From assembly GCA_029204225.1 (NCBI GenBank), contig CM055100.1:31895645-31959644 (forward strand): a stretch of DNA of 64,000 nucleotides, given 5' to 3'. The DNA is from Diphasiastrum complanatum (Eukaryota; Streptophyta; Lycopodiopsida; Lycopodiales; Lycopodiaceae). This document shows positions 11,285 to 23,600 of this stretch, piece by piece; positions within the stretch are counted from its first letter, which is position 1, and every line of letters begins with the position of its first letter. Position numbers and translations under genes: made by a program. A model generated the notes under the pieces. It worked only from the letters and a program-made list of their open reading frames with translations. It was not told the DNA's origin and searched no databases.

Positions 11285-11893
11285 CATAGTACCTCGTGGT
11301 ACCGCTGGTATGGTACCGCCGGTACCATATCAGTGGTACCGCCGGTACGGTACCGCCCTGGGATCCGCGGTACCAGGGCGGTACCATTTTTAATATTTTT
11401 TTTTATTTTTTAATATATTTTTAATAATTTTTTTTTGCATATTAACTACCAAAAAAGGACAAAAAAAAGTAAAAAAAGGGGGTTCTGGGTGTAAAAAAAG
11501 AGGGTACAGTACATGATGCAGGGGACTGTTGCAGTGGCACATGGGCACTGCGAGTGAGCAGACCGAGGGGCCAATGGGAGACCAACACAGGGGGGTAGCA
11601 TCACATGGGGGCAAGTACAGAGGCACATGGGCGTTGCGTGGGCGATGGGCGACGCAAGGAATCAAAGGCAGGCAGGAAAAACCAGCAGCGATGGCAGGGC
11701 GGAGAGGGCGCAAAAAAATTTCAGAGGAAACGCGAGGGGGGCGGGTAGGTTTAGGTAAAAAAAATTTAAAAAAATATTAAATAATAAAAATATTATTATA
11801 TTGTGGTACCGCGGTACCATCATGGTACCGCGGTACCAGTACGGTCCCGCGGTACCGGGATCCGCGGTACCCAGTACCGCGGGACCTATGCCT
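11285..11893. mobile_element. GGTACC-rich putative MITE or non-autonomous hAT element
   Basis: Two clusters of GGTACCGC/GCGGTACC words, at 11,290-11,385 and 11,803-11,885, bracket about 420 bp of different composition. The words are self-complementary, so the clusters look like the subterminal repeats of a non-autonomous DNA transposon. The interior (11,400-11,800) holds only a low-complexity open frame and A-rich ends. No clean terminal inverted repeat or target duplication could be fixed by eye. Confidence 0.45.
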
Positions 11894-11895
11894 GC

Positions 11896-11900
11896 AACTA

Positions 11901-11946
<46 letters not shown>

Positions 11947-11951
11947 TAGTT
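11896..11951. repeat. (AT)n microsatellite inside a palindrome
   Basis: An AT dinucleotide array (about 11,903-11,945) is enclosed by AACTATGATAT and ATATCATAGTT, so the whole 56 bp is self-complementary and could extrude as a cruciform. It lies directly against the right GGTACC cluster. Confidence 0.9.
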
Positions 11952-11993
11952 GCCAGCGGAATGCTTTGCGCTGGCACAGCGTTCCGGAACGCC

Positions 11994-12027
11994 AAAAACA
12001 TTTGCAATTTTTATTGCAAATGTTTTT
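11994..12027. repeat. Perfect 15-bp inverted repeat
   Basis: Arms 11,994-12,008 and 12,013-12,027 are perfectly complementary with a TTTT spacer. It could be a hairpin edge of a decayed transposon. Confidence 0.9.
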
Positions 12028-12236
12028 GCAGTCTGCCCACGTGCGCTGGAGGAGAGAAAATGTTGTAAATTTTCTTATGCTGATTCGTTTGCGACGATCC
12101 AACATCCTACGACTATCTATTCGACGAAGGGGATGTAGTGGGCATAGTGCCGGGCACGGGAACCAAGCGAGGAGCGAGAAAACTCAGATTCCAGGTTTTT
12201 CTTGCCTACACATTACAATTTCCATGATTATTTAAA

Positions 12237-12740
12237 ACTAGCTGTAGGTGTCAAATTGAAGCGAAGTAAAGTGCTACACTGTGTTTCCTCATGCCTACGA
12301 GAATGCCTACAATGTCAGTTTAGGCCGTTACGGCACGTAGAAGAAGTTATGAGAGTGGTGCCCTCTTTTGGTGCTTTTTTTGGCCCTATTTGTGAAATTG
12401 GCTATATAGGTGTCCGATTGAGGTGCCGTTAAATGCCACACTGTATTTCTAAATGCCTACAAGAAGGAATGTCGGTTTACGCCTGTAGTGCACGTAGATC
12501 AATTTATGGATGTGAAGCTTGCTTTTTGGTGTCTTTTTTAGCCCTAATATGAAATGAGCTGTATTTGTCTGATCGATGTGTTGTAAGATGCTAGACTGTG
12601 TTTTTCAATGTCCACAATAGTGCTGGAACTGTCTTTTGGCCCATACGACACAATTTTAGGGTTTTTTGTGTGTCATGCTCGCTTTTTCGCATCAATTTAG
12701 CCCTTATATGTGAATCTTCGCTGTTTCGCATTAGTTCAGT
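12237..12740. repeat. Degenerate tandem repeat, period about 155-162 bp
   Basis: A conserved stretch around TGCTACACTGTGTTTC recurs at 12,272, 12,434 and 12,589, each followed by TGCCTAC-like words, a GGCCC/CACGTAG segment and a T-rich TTTTGG...TTTTAGCCCT segment. Three to four diverged copies run head to tail and lead into the hAT copy 2 region, so they may be its subterminal repeats. Confidence 0.7.
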
Positions 12741-12789
12741 CCTAATTTGCAACGTACTAGATCTTTGAATGGCTTGTGTATGTTTTGCA

Positions 12790-14740
12790 GGGCTTTGAGC
12801 GATCACGATAGCTGATAGGTCACGTCGAACCATGCCGGTTGTTGGCAGGGGATGTGGGTTGAGGTTGACCTCATATAGGGGGCTGTGGCTACATCCCATG
12901 GTTCAGGTGCCCGTAAATGGAGATTCTGCCATTGTGGTTTTGAGTTCACCGGGTCACTCACCTGGGTCAGGGCGCATTTATTACGATTGACCAAGCCAGA
13001 TGGGCAACACATGAGATATTAGTTTGTAGCGCCATTACGGATGCCGAGGTAGAAAGGCTGCGAGAGACATACGGCCATGATGGGTCAGCCAGCCAGCCAC
13101 TTAGACCAGCACAGAGTTTTTTCCAGCAGAGAGGGCAAAGCTCACAGGTCCAAGGTGCAAGGCCTAGCCATGCCGTAGAGGGGATAGAGGTGCAGGGCCT
13201 AGCCACAGGGGGCATCAACACCACCTACCCATGACAGTCACTCGGTGCCTGCCGCACGTGTAGGGGCACCTGGGCCTTCTGCCACTCGATCAGAGCCGTC
13301 ACGACCATCAACATCCTCAATTGTTGGTGTCACACCCCCAGGTGCAGGTCCTAGCACGGGTGGGGAGAGAGACACCACCTGCCATGCCATTAGCAGATGC
13401 ACCCCCAGATGCCCATCTCATACCCCCATAGGGCATGTTAGACCTCGACCGTCGACACACACACAGCAGAGACATGTCAGGTCGAGGGCATAACAGAGAC
13501 TACATTGGATAGAGGGTGGTAGAGGCAGCAACACGAGGCTAGCACGAGAGCGGTGGCCCAGTTTATTTTCAAGGCCGCCATTCCATTTGCCATTGCTGAC
13601 ACACACGTCTTCAAAGAGATGATGCATCAGGCGGCAACAACAGATTCCTCATGGGCACCTCCTAGGAGAGAGGTGATATGCTCGTGCCTCCTGCGCCAGG
13701 AGGAGGAGACCATCACACGAGAGCGGAGCCCTATTCGACCAGCATGGCAGAGATAAGTAACTTGATGTTTTTCATTTCGCAAGTTTCTTTCGCATCTGTT
13801 GCATCTTCCTAGCATGTCGTTATAGTCTGTATGTGCTTGATATGGCATGTGTGCTTAACTTGTGTTTGATGGAATTTGTTTTGCAGTTACGGTTGCTCCA
13901 TATTGTCCGATGGATGGACTGACATTCGTCACAGATCCGTTGTGAACATCATGGTCTCCTGTCCACTAGGCATCGTGTTTATACGAGGGGTGGGTGCCAC
14001 GTGTGGTGGTGCAATCATCACTGCAGAGTTCATCTACGATGTAGTGAACTCTGCCATGGTTCAAGTTGTCACATACAACGACACGAATTGCAGGCAGATG
14101 GGAGATCTATTGATGCACGAGAACTCCTCCATTGTGTGGACACCATGTGCTGCGCATTCTATGGATCTGTTGATCCACGACATGTACGCACTCCTGTGGA
14201 TCCATGAGGTTTTTTTGTGCTCCTTCTTTCCTATCTTTTATGCTAGTTATGTTGCTGTCATTTCCTTGATTTGCTTGGCCCGTAACAATTTTATGATGGG
14301 TGTTTGTCTTGCAAATTACTGCTCAGGCCACGTGCGGGGTTAGCTTCGTCACCAGGAAGAAGCGCATGCTGGCCCTATTTTGTAGCTTCTCGTCGTTGGA
14401 TCTCAGGAAGCCGGCACTCACAAGGTTTGGCTACTACTTCGTGGTTCTCAAGCGTCTGGCGGCTGTGCGAGACCACTTGCAAAGGATGGTGGCCAGCACC
14501 AGATCCCGCTTGGACGAGGCCAAGTACAATTCCTTTCCCCTGTTTGTGCTATGTTTCCATTTCATCTTGTAATTTCGCATGAGAAACGACTAATGATTGT
14601 AATGTGTCTTATGTTGTTGGGTTTTGCAAGAGGCAAGAGCTGCTAGACATTTGGTAGCAGAGGTGGGACTATTTCCACAGGCCCTTCCACGCGGTAGCCC
14701 ACATGTTGCACCCCTTGTGGCGCATCACGAGACGAGCAGA
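12790..14740 (+). pseudogene. hAT-type transposase remnant, copy 2
   Basis: On the + strand: a Pro/Ser/Arg-rich region (13,245-13,490), a helix segment AQFIFKAAIPFAIADTHVF (13,558-13,614), a DUF659 block from about 13,888 (SILSDGWTDIRHRSVVNIMV, then MVQVVTYNDTNCRQMG and VWTPCAAHSMDLLIHDM, ending about 14,205), and a later segment at 14,340-14,540 (FVTRKKRMLALF, KPALTRFGYYFVVLKRL). Gaps of 80-130 bp between blocks begin and end near GT and AG, which suggests a once-spliced gene. The C-terminal hAT dimerisation region is missing; the copy ends where a LINE fragment begins. Confidence 0.75.
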
Positions 14741-14744
14741 TGAC

Positions 14745-16800
14745 TCAGAGATCTCGTCGTAATAGAAACATCTGTCGGATCATAAGTGCAACACAACGTG
14801 GATCCTCATAGGTAACAAGTGAGCGCAAAGTAACTGGTGTATCCCTGAACAAGCAATAGTATCTCCCACGAATCTCATAATAACCTGGACAAATGAAGAT
14901 AAAATGCTCCTCAGTCTCCACCGCACCTAGGGAACATAGCTGGCAGATCCTGTCCTCTCGTGGGGTACCCTGAAACCGACCAATCTCAATCTCAAGCTGG
15001 TGTGAAGAGACACGGAGCTGACCCAATATGAATCTGAGACCATGTGATAACCCAGAGCGTAGGTACAGTCGTAGATGTGGGGACCTTGATGCATCTGTCT
15101 CCAAAAAATGAAGCCGATAATAGTTGGGTCTGACCATGCCAGGCTTGATCAAGGTAAGCTCTATAGATGAATCGTCTGATGGAGTCACGGGTACCAGAAG
15201 CAAGTGCACTGATAGAGATACCGAGTGTGCCAAGAAGTCTGGAGGCCTGAGAGAACCAAGTGACATGGTAGCCCTATCTGTGAAGACGTTGAGATGAAAT
15301 GAGGGCAGCCTGAGTATATCTCTGCTCAGAAGACTAGAACGCACTGACGCGCTGTATATATGTGATGAGCTGGATTAGGGCATCAAGGTACATAGGCGGG
15401 ACCTCAAACTCAGCAAGGATGATCTGGTGTGGAACTGAAGGCTTAGCCCGAATCATGCGTGAAAGCATACTGATATGTAATCGCGAGATATTGGCCCAGT
15501 CAGATGAAGTAAGACCCTTGCACCATGCAGCTGATGCATATAGGGTTGTAGGAGAAACAATGGTGTCAAAAAGCCGACACTTACTTGAGGCATCTCGAAT
15601 AGACTTACGGAAACAAAATCTCTCCATCTGGCCAAGGGAAGCATGGCCTTTCCCAAGCCTACTAGAAGCTACATGTCTCATACTACATATAGGACCAGTA
15701 AAAAAGTGTGCCTAAGTAAGTGTAGGAGGGAACAATCTCTAGCGGCTGACTGTCAAAAAGGAGCTCCTGTCTCAACATAAAGCTTCTGGAAGTGTTGAAG
15801 ACCATCATCACCTTGGTCTTCACAATGTTCACCCCTAGGCCCCATCTGGAACAAAAATCATGAAGAGAGTCAATCTGTCTCTGTAACCCCTCTCTAGTAG
15901 GTGAAAGTAGAACCACATCATCTGCATAAAGAAGAATAGCGATCAAGATGTCTCCAAGTTTGCAACCAGATCCACCACACTGCACAATAACCCTCTCCAA
16001 CTCATCAATATATAATCTAAAAAGTGTAGGGGAGAGGGAACATCCCTGCTTCACCCCAATAGTGATCATGATCTGCTCTGAGATACCTCTGTCACTCCGA
16101 AAACATCCCAATACTCTCTCATAAAGGGCCATCACTGCTAGGATTGTGTCATCAGAGAAATCAAGGTCTCCTATCCGCTGGATGGGTAAGGAGCGTGTCA
16201 CAGAGTTGAAGGCTTTCCTGAAGTCAACGAAGCAGCAATAAACTCGCTCTCGCTGGTGCCAAGCTTCCTCAATAATGGCTCTGAGAGTAAAGATATGATC
16301 TGTAGTAGAATAATGGGCTCTAAACCCAGCCTGGCCCATACCATGCAATCTCCTGGTCTCTGCCTCAGTACTCACAGCTGACTGAAGAATAATGCCATAC
16401 AACTTCGTGATAACGTGCCCAATAATAAGAGTCCGATAGTTACTAGGATTCTTGGGATCACCATTTTTGTGTATGGGATGGATGATGTTGGTGCACCAAG
16501 AAGGAAAACCGGAGACAACAACTTGATTGAGTAGAGTGGCTAGGAGAGGTGATAGTAAATCAGCAGCATGGATTAAAAGCTCGGATTCAAGGTCATCAAT
16601 ATCCCTGGCTTTATTGGTGTTCATTTTCTTGATGACATTGTGGACCATATCAAAAGTGAAGAAGGTAAACTCAGGAGGTCTAGGGGTAAATACTCGGCAA
16701 TAAGTGAACCAAAAGGCTGCTGGTACAATTCAGTAATGGGAAGAGGAGGTCCTTCAGGTTGGAGAGTACTTGAGAGTTAATTTTTCAGCCACTGCATAGC
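14745..16800 (-). pseudogene. L1-type LINE fragment (RT domain)
   Basis: A 5'- and 3'-truncated relative of the LINE at 32.8-36.3 kb. 16,648-15,683 encodes the RT fingers and palm (WCTNIIHPIHKNGDP, YCCFVDFRKAFNSV, GVKQGCSLSPTLF, LLYADDVVLLS); 15,681-15,334 and 15,344-14,745 continue the C-terminal part in other frames, including a CCHC-like motif ICQLCSL...HFIFICPGYY. Two frameshifts, loss of the endonuclease and loss of about the last 70 residues make it inactive. It lies in the largest of the 5' introns, antisense to the host gene. Confidence 0.9.
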
Positions 16801-18481
16801 AAAGTGCAGTGATGTGCGTCGTAAGTTTACACATGGAGAAGTCTAAGACAATAGGCAATGGACTCCTATATATGCGAGAACTATAGATACCATTCTTGGC
16901 ATTCAAACTTATTATCTTGTACTTCATGGCTTTTATCGGATGGACTCTTTTGCAATTTGGTAGCAGAAGCCATGTCTAGTACTCTAGTGAGCTAGTTTCA
17001 GGAGGATGATTCAGAGTATGTGATTATGTAGGGAAACCATCTAGAAAGAGGACATTTTGTCAAGCTCTACAATTACTGCCCTTCTATCATTGTTACATAG
17101 GCTGCGTGAGAAGGAGACTAAAACATAACCGTTTTAAACGTACGTACGAATTTCGTACAATTTGATGCATACCACCTTTCCAGAATCAGAAGAATTGGTT
17201 TCATAATCGGGGTCTTTGGGATAAAGTTGGACAGAACCAGCCTATTTTAACAATGCCAATTCTCCACTGTGTAGGAATCATTGTCAAGGAATGATCTGTA
17301 GTTTTTGTCATGACAGAGGAATGACATTCTAAGCACAAGTTTAGACTCTACTTGATCAACAGAAGCATCATAATTGGATATAGAAAATCGCAGCAGCTCA
17401 TCAGTCTTGATTCTTTTCTGAAAGAAGGCTGCCAACCATTTTGAGAACTTCATAGGTGATGGTAGCATCAAACTGTTACGCTGCAGCTTCGTGGAAGTGT
17501 TGGCATATTAAGAAGTGAGGCACTGGTGAGTTTCAAGCATTGCAAAGCAGTTTCAGCAGGTCTAAAGGCAATTGGCAACATCATAATGATATTTTTGAGA
17601 TTCAGTTTTGAGGAAAAGAAGACATCAGCCTTACAGAGGGTCCAAATTTTATCTACCTTGTACAGGAACCAAGATTCATATTCCCTTGGCACAAGATACA
17701 GCATATTAACTTTGGAAGTTTAAAATTCATCCTGCGGTAAGGTCTCAGTCAGTTTGATTGTTTGTCCAGATCCTTTAGACATTACTGTTACATCACTTTG
17801 ACAATATGGGGCTCTTTCAAACTAAAGTTGCTAGTCTTTTGGGTTGACATCATTGCTGAACGTACAAGCTACATTCAGGCAAGTGTGGGACAGTTATGGA
17901 AGTCACCAGAAATCAATCATTGTCAAATAAGAGAATTTTGCAAGAATTCTTGGCGAGTTTGCTACTCTGATTAGTCACTTACTTGCTGCTAGTAGTGCAG
18001 TTGGTATTGGACTTTGACGTTTTGTGAATCCTCTCTATGAGGTATTTTTTTGCTGAATTGATCTAGTACATATGATGCATGAATACAACAATCTTAAAGA
18101 TCTTACTCATTGGCATATTCCCTAAGGACTCTTTTTCTGCGCTTCACCAGTCCGCTGACCTGGTGAAATTCATGCTGTGGAGATATTTTCTTGATTCAAA
18201 AATAGTATCATGTACTATACTGACATAGTTTGTTGGATCTTAATTGCTGGAACTTTCCTAGCAGGGAAAACACAAGGTGTTTACTCGTCTTCTGAAACAA
18301 ATTTCCACGTCTAGCAGTGTTGATGCGGCTCAAGAAGTTTAGTGAAATCATTCCTTTAACATCTAGCAGATATTTTTGGGCTTTTACTTCTAGCTTTTTA
18401 TTAGCACTATATCTATACCAGTAAACAAAAAGAACGTTGTATCTCCTTTGAATCTTAAAGTTTGGTGCTTGTTTGGAATAG
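16801..18481. other. Intron sequence, nothing recognised
   Basis: No recognisable gene, repeat or RNA. Short open frames on both strands lack known motifs. This is the downstream part of intron 3 of the DEP/DUF547 gene. Confidence 0.5.
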
Positions 18482-18678
18482 GTGTGTCTAGTAGAACCAG
18501 ATCCCTTGATTCACTTTGCTATTTCCTATGGAACAAAGTCAAGTCCAGTGTTAAGGTGCTACACGGCTGAAGCTGTTGATGCGGAATTAAGATTTGCGGC
18601 AAGAGCATTCTTTGAAGAAGGCGGTATCAGTGTAACTCCAGCAACAAAGACAGTCCTTCTCAGCAAGATTTTGAAATG
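18482..18678 (+). CDS. DEP/DUF547 gene, exon d (DUF547 C-terminal half)
   Basis: Acceptor AATAG at 18,477-18,481. It encodes VCLVEPDPLIHFAISYGT, then SSPVLRCYTAEAVDAELR and LLSKILKW, the usual second half of DUF547 with the His of the IHFA motif retained. The donor GTATGC at 18,679 splits the Trp codon (phase 2). It is separated from exon c by 7.6 kb of intron that contains a MITE-like element, hAT and LINE remnants. Confidence 0.88.
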
Positions 18679-19692
18679 GTATGCTATCTCAGCTATAATG
18701 ACTTTAATGCTGATATCTATACACTTATTTGTAACAGGACCTACAATGGCCCTCTGTAGAACTGTCTTTGAAAATGGAGAAGAGACAACTAGGTTAGTCA
18801 TACCTAAACTGTACTTTCACAAAGACAGCTGCAAAAGGTGTTGTACGGTCTTATGAGTGGATGAAAACTGTTCTCTATTGTTAGGCAATCCTAAAGCATC
18901 GCAAAGAGTATCAAATTTAATGGCCATAGTTGTGTAGTGAGCCACCAACAATACAGCACTACTGACTACTCTTGCGGTTGGCACAAATTCATCACTAATT
19001 CCATGTTAGTGATTTTGAGATCAACCGTCAGTGCCGTTGCTAGTTGACATTGGGTAGCATAAGAATAGATCACTACAACGTCGGACTTTGGCCTTGATGG
19101 CCAAGTCCAAGAAGAAGCCAGATTAGCATCAACCATCTCCTGGGTGTAAGCGATGCATCAATTTCCATACTTTCAAGTACTAGTCTCATCCAATATTAAC
19201 TCTCTCAATTTTACGTTGGTATAGCCATGCTCTGCCTAGAACCCTAGCTAGTCTCTGCCTCCTCAACAAAAGCATGTATAGTGCAAAATCGGAAGTTTGC
19301 AAAATATCGAAATTATCATAGAAATTGCAAGAGAGAAAAGGGATCTACAAAAATAATCCTTCAATTGAATAATGCTTCATGGCTGCACTATTTCAAAACA
19401 AAATGGGGAGACAATAATGGTACAACTAGCATATGTAGATGATGATGCAATGGTGGTATTGCTAGCTTGTCAAATGTTGCCTAACTAATTTGAGTCATCA
19501 GATTTACTGTCCCTTATATCACCGATCGATCCTGCAGTTCTATGCCAACAACCTAACAAGCCTCCCACCAAACAGAATCATAAGAGCTGAAAGAAATAAA
19601 ACACCACACCCCAAGCATCACACTGTGAACTATATATATCATTATTGAAGGAAAAACAATACCTATAATTCAGTACTAATTTTAAGGGGGTA
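18679..19692. other. Start of the 24-kb intron
   Basis: No coding content recognised. On the - strand, the last few hundred bases before 19,697 are likely the distal part of the LTR of the old copia element whose proximal part is at 26,132-26,309, because the gypsy element at 19,698-26,126 sits between them with a 5-bp target duplication. Confidence 0.45.
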
Positions 19693-19697
19693 CCGCT

Positions 19698-20071
19698 AGT
19701 TACAAGCTAAGATTCACTAGCTATGCTAGAAAGCAGGACTTAAGCTAGAAAGCAGGAAGAGAATGCTTAAGGAGGCTAAAGAGGAGCAATCATCATAAAC
19801 TGAATAAAGGAATACAATGCTGCCCTACTTATACCCTCTCCCTGAATCAAATGGAGGATTCAAAAAAAAGGAGGGAAAAGGATTTGGAGGGAAAATAGTG
19901 CGCCCTCCCAATAGGAGGACCCCCACTCCAAATCAATGTAACCAAGTCCTAAAAATATAACCAAATAGGGCCCAAGGCCAGTATATGAATAAAAAGGGCC
20001 CTTAGGCCTGCTTATGCATAATAACAATAAAAGAATGGACGCGGCGAATGTAATGAGCCAAGTCCATAACT
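19698..20071 (-). repeat. 3' LTR of the gypsy element
   Basis: 374 bp. Its only large difference from the other LTR is a 19-bp tandem duplication near 19,730. The polypurine tract lies next to it on the inner side (reverse complement of 20,072-20,082, CTGCAGGGGAG in sense orientation). Confidence 0.93.
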
Positions 20072-20289
20072 CTCCCCTGCAGAAAAACAAAGCCCTCCAC
20101 CGACTAGCAAGCATAATGACTATCTAAAACAATAATGTAAGCATGCTAAATACTAAAAAATCACGAACTAATGGAAATATTGATGGAGAGGACATTAGTC
20201 GTCACAACAGATACCCCAAAAGCATCATAACTGTGTAAAGCAAGTACTAAGCAAATACGACAATAAAGAATAGTCATAGCTAGTCGAAT

Positions 20290-20481
20290 CATGAAGCAGA
20301 GGGAACATCTACAATGACATCTGTAGTAGAGGAGAGAACTAAAGCCATGAGGGCTCGAGCCTGATCTGCCAATAATGGTGTATGATAAAACACATCAATA
20401 GGCTCCCAAGTGGCCTCCTCAAGAGGACGACCATCCCACTGTACTAAAAACTGAACCTGCCTGCGACGTCGATTGTACTAA
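20290..20481 (-). pseudogene. Chromodomain at the integrase C terminus
   Basis: Reading down from about 20,470: VQFLVQWDGRPLEEATWEP, then a short tail to a TGA near 20,292. This is the chromodomain signature (aromatic cage residues W and E/W context) that marks chromoviruses and is thought to guide integration to heterochromatin. It is in a different frame from the integrase core upstream. Confidence 0.7.
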
Positions 20482-21412
20482 AGGCGAACCTGATGGATGG
20501 CGGCTGGCGAAAAAAAGGGAACAGCTCTAGCTCTGTAGGAAATGTGAGATCGCGAGGAGCATCATCCTCAATGGCAGCTCGTAACAGGCTAACATGAAAG
20601 ATATCACAAGCTCGTGTAGAATCAGGCAACTGTAACCGGTATGTAACAGGGCTGAGGCGATCCAAGATACAGCAAGGCCCATAATAGCGTGGTGCAAGCT
20701 TCTCAGTAGAAGCGTGACCCTGAACAAAGTGATGACGTGCAAAGCGTAACCGGAGGTAAACCATATCACCAACCTGAAACTCAACATGACGGCGATGACG
20801 ATCAACAAAAGTCTGATAGCACTGCTGAACATGCTGTAAGTGAGTAGTAGCCCTAGCAATAAGCTCACGAGCACCGGATAAAAAAGAAGCAATGGTAACT
20901 GGTGTATCATCAGGAGGAAGATGCACCCCTGGCAAAAGTGGAGCATACCCATGAGCCAATAAGAAAGGTGAAACTCCAGTGCTGGTACTAACAGAGCTAT
21001 TATAGCTATACTCTGCCAAACATAAATGCTGGTCCCAATCCTTCCCGGAAGGAGAAACAAAATGTCGAAGGTAATCCTCAAGGATCCGATTAAGGACCTC
21101 AGTCTGCCCATCAACAGTAGAATGATAAGCAATACCCATCAGAAGTTGTACATCCAAAATACGCATAAGCTCTGTCCAGAACGTAGATGTAAACTTACTA
21201 TCCCGATCAGATAGGATAGTACGTGGCATACCATGCAAGCGAAAAATATTTGATAGAAAAAGACGTGCGCACTGCTCAGCTGTAATAGTACTGCGGACCG
21301 GTATAAATTGTGCCTGTTTCGAGAACCGATCTACCACCAATGGGCCAACTCTGGAGCAAACTAGCGGACTTAGCACGGGAGTATTTATAACGGGCACAAA
21401 AAGGACAATCAC
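20444..21412 (-). pseudogene. Gypsy integrase core and C-terminal domain, first Asp deleted
   Basis: Encodes VVDRFSKQAQFIPVRSTIT, the second catalytic Asp in TILSDRDSKFTSTFW and the catalytic Glu in GQTEVLNRILEDYL, then the C-terminal HVSLL region. The segment that normally precedes VVDRFSKQ and carries the first catalytic Asp (in a DFI context) is absent: the zinc-binding domain in the next frame joins it after only a few residues. An integrase made from this copy could not be active. Confidence 0.8.
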
Positions 21413-22274
21413 GAATAAGATGGGCTAGCTCAAACTTCATGGATGGCCAATAGAAATTGTCTTTAAGATGTGCATAAGACTTTCGAAAACCAAAATGGCC
21501 ACCAATAGAGGAAGCATGAGCATCAGACAACAATTGAGGACGAATGGAAAGAGAACTGGGAATACATAAAGCACCATAGTGGTATAAACGATCATCAACA
21601 ATAGTATAAACCTGGAACTTCCGAGAGGACGAAAGGGGACGAGTATGATAAACATCAGAACAAGACAAATATGCGGCCGGTAAATCATCAAACCAAGAAG
21701 GAACTGAAGCAACAATACTATGTAACAAAGCAGGAAGACGAGATAAAGCATCAGCGGCCGTGTTTGCCTTGCCTGGACGATACAAAATATCAAAATGAAA
21801 AGACTGTAAAAATTGTAACCAACGATATTGACGATCACTAAGATCACGCTGAGAAAAAAGATAATGGAGAGACTGATGATCAGTAATAATATCGAAGGGA
21901 ACACGATACAAATAATGACGCCATTTCTTAAGAGCATGGATGACAACAAGTAGCTCTTTTTCATGTACAGAGTAACGTTGCTCATAAGAGCGTAAACGAC
22001 GAGACTCATAAGCAATAACACACTTGGACTGACGGAGAAGAGCGCCTAAACCAATAGCACTAGCATCAGTCTCAACAATAAAACACTGATCAAACTGGGG
22101 AAGACACATAACAGTAGCAGAAACAATGGCATGACGTAAAGCATCAAAATCAGTTTGACACTCAGAAGTCCAAACAAAGGCATGAGACTTCTTTAGTAAT
22201 GAATGAAGCGGAGCAGCCACAGTGGCAAAATACTTAATGGGACGACGAAGATGGGTTGCCATACCTAAAAACAT
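21276..22274 (-). pseudogene. Gypsy RNase H and integrase zinc-binding domain
   Basis: RNase H with VETDASAIGLGALL, SVHEKELLVVIHALKKWRHY and TDHQSLHYLF, followed by the linker ending AADALSRLP. The integrase HHCC zinc domain follows (GGHFGFRKSYAHL...CPFCARYK). The frame is open over 332 residues but is out of frame with RT on one side and integrase core on the other. Confidence 0.85.
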
Positions 22275-23600
22275 ACGAACAAAATGAGCATCGGTTGGGA
22301 CAGGGCTTGAACTTTCCGAGGATCAAGACGAATACGTCCACCACAAATAAGAAAACCCAAAAATTTGATTTCAGCACGACAAAAGAACATTTGGACAATT
22401 TGGCGAACAATCGATGCTTAATAAGTAATTCGAACACAAAAGATAGATGTTTTACATGATCAGACAAAGGAGGACTAAAAACAAGAATGTCATCAAAATA
22501 AACTAAGACACAAACACCTAAAAGAGGACGTAAAATATTATTCATAGCATTCTGAAATGTCGGTGGACCATGTTGAACACCAAATGGAAGAACTCGAAAT
22601 TCATACAAACCCAAATGAGTACGAAATGCAGTCTTATGCTCATCAGAAGGACGCATCCTAATTTGGTAGTATCCAGAACGTAGGTCAATTTTGGAAAAGA
22701 TGGAAGAAGTGCCAAGTTGATCAAAAAGGTCATCCATGTGAGGTATAGGATACTGATTACGGATAGTCAGCTTGTTTAAAGCACGATAGTCAATGCAAAG
22801 GCGTTTGGTTCCATCTTTTTTGGCAACAAGGAGGACAGGAGCACCAAAAGGACTATGGCTAGGAACAATGTGGCCTTGACGTAAAAGGGAAGCAATTTGG
22901 AGCTGGACCTCATCACATTCATCTTTAGACATACGATATGGAGCACGAGAGGGTGGGGTAGCACCAGGAATAAGATCAATATGGTTGGTGACATCTCGTA
23001 ATGGTGGCAGAGACGTAGGTTCTGAAAAGACCACAGAATACCAATGCAATAAGTCAGAAATCACCTGAGGAAGAGGACCCATGGATGGAGCAGGAGGAGC
23101 AGCAACTGATGTACTCTGAATGATAAAAAGAGCTGCACCTTGAGCCTTTGGCAGGCTACGCATAAACTGCTTCCCAGTAACCAACTGATAGTCACCCTGG
23201 GAATCAATACCAGAAAGTAAATGATGCCAACCAGCATGTGTAAAAGACAATGTCTGCTGAGAAAGATCCATAGCAACAGTACCAAGGGATGAAAAGCAAT
23301 CTGCACCAAGAATAATGTCATAGCGCTCTAGAGGAATAATATAGAAATCTGCCTGTCCAGAGAAGTCACCAATGCTATAGTCCAAGCCCTGAAACATCTG
23401 AGAGCTGATAAAAGTATGTGAGCTAGCAACCTCGACACTGAGAGACTGTGTAGCAGAAATAGGTGTAGCACGAATCCTGGTGGAAATGTAACTGCTAATA
23501 AATGAGTGTGTACTGCCCGTGTCCACCAAAGCAATACACTCGTTCCAAAATGCGAACACGTAACCAAATAGAACGAGGACCAGGACGCCCAACCCAAGTA
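22234..23600 (-). pseudogene. Gypsy protease and reverse transcriptase
   Basis: Protease active site [14 protein letters not shown], then flap and [13 protein letters not shown] follows: [47 protein letters not shown] and the catalytic motif [10 protein letters not shown]. The open frame extends upstream to 24,150, but that upstream part is out of register with gag and is not coding. The frame is lost after about 22,370, just past the RT thumb. All three catalytic Asp residues of RT are present. Confidence 0.88.

Noticed and set aside
11390-11780. Open frames inside the GGTACC-bounded unit
   Set aside because: Low-complexity content and no domain; the unit looks non-coding.
18559-18801. Open frame on the - strand over exon d
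   Set aside because: Shadow of the DUF547 exon.
18883-18920. Continuation of DUF547 shortly after exon d (ILKHRKEYQ)
   Set aside because: It resembles the VLKH motif, but it runs into a stop and lacks YQPYDW; the exon at 42,797 fits in phase and sequence.
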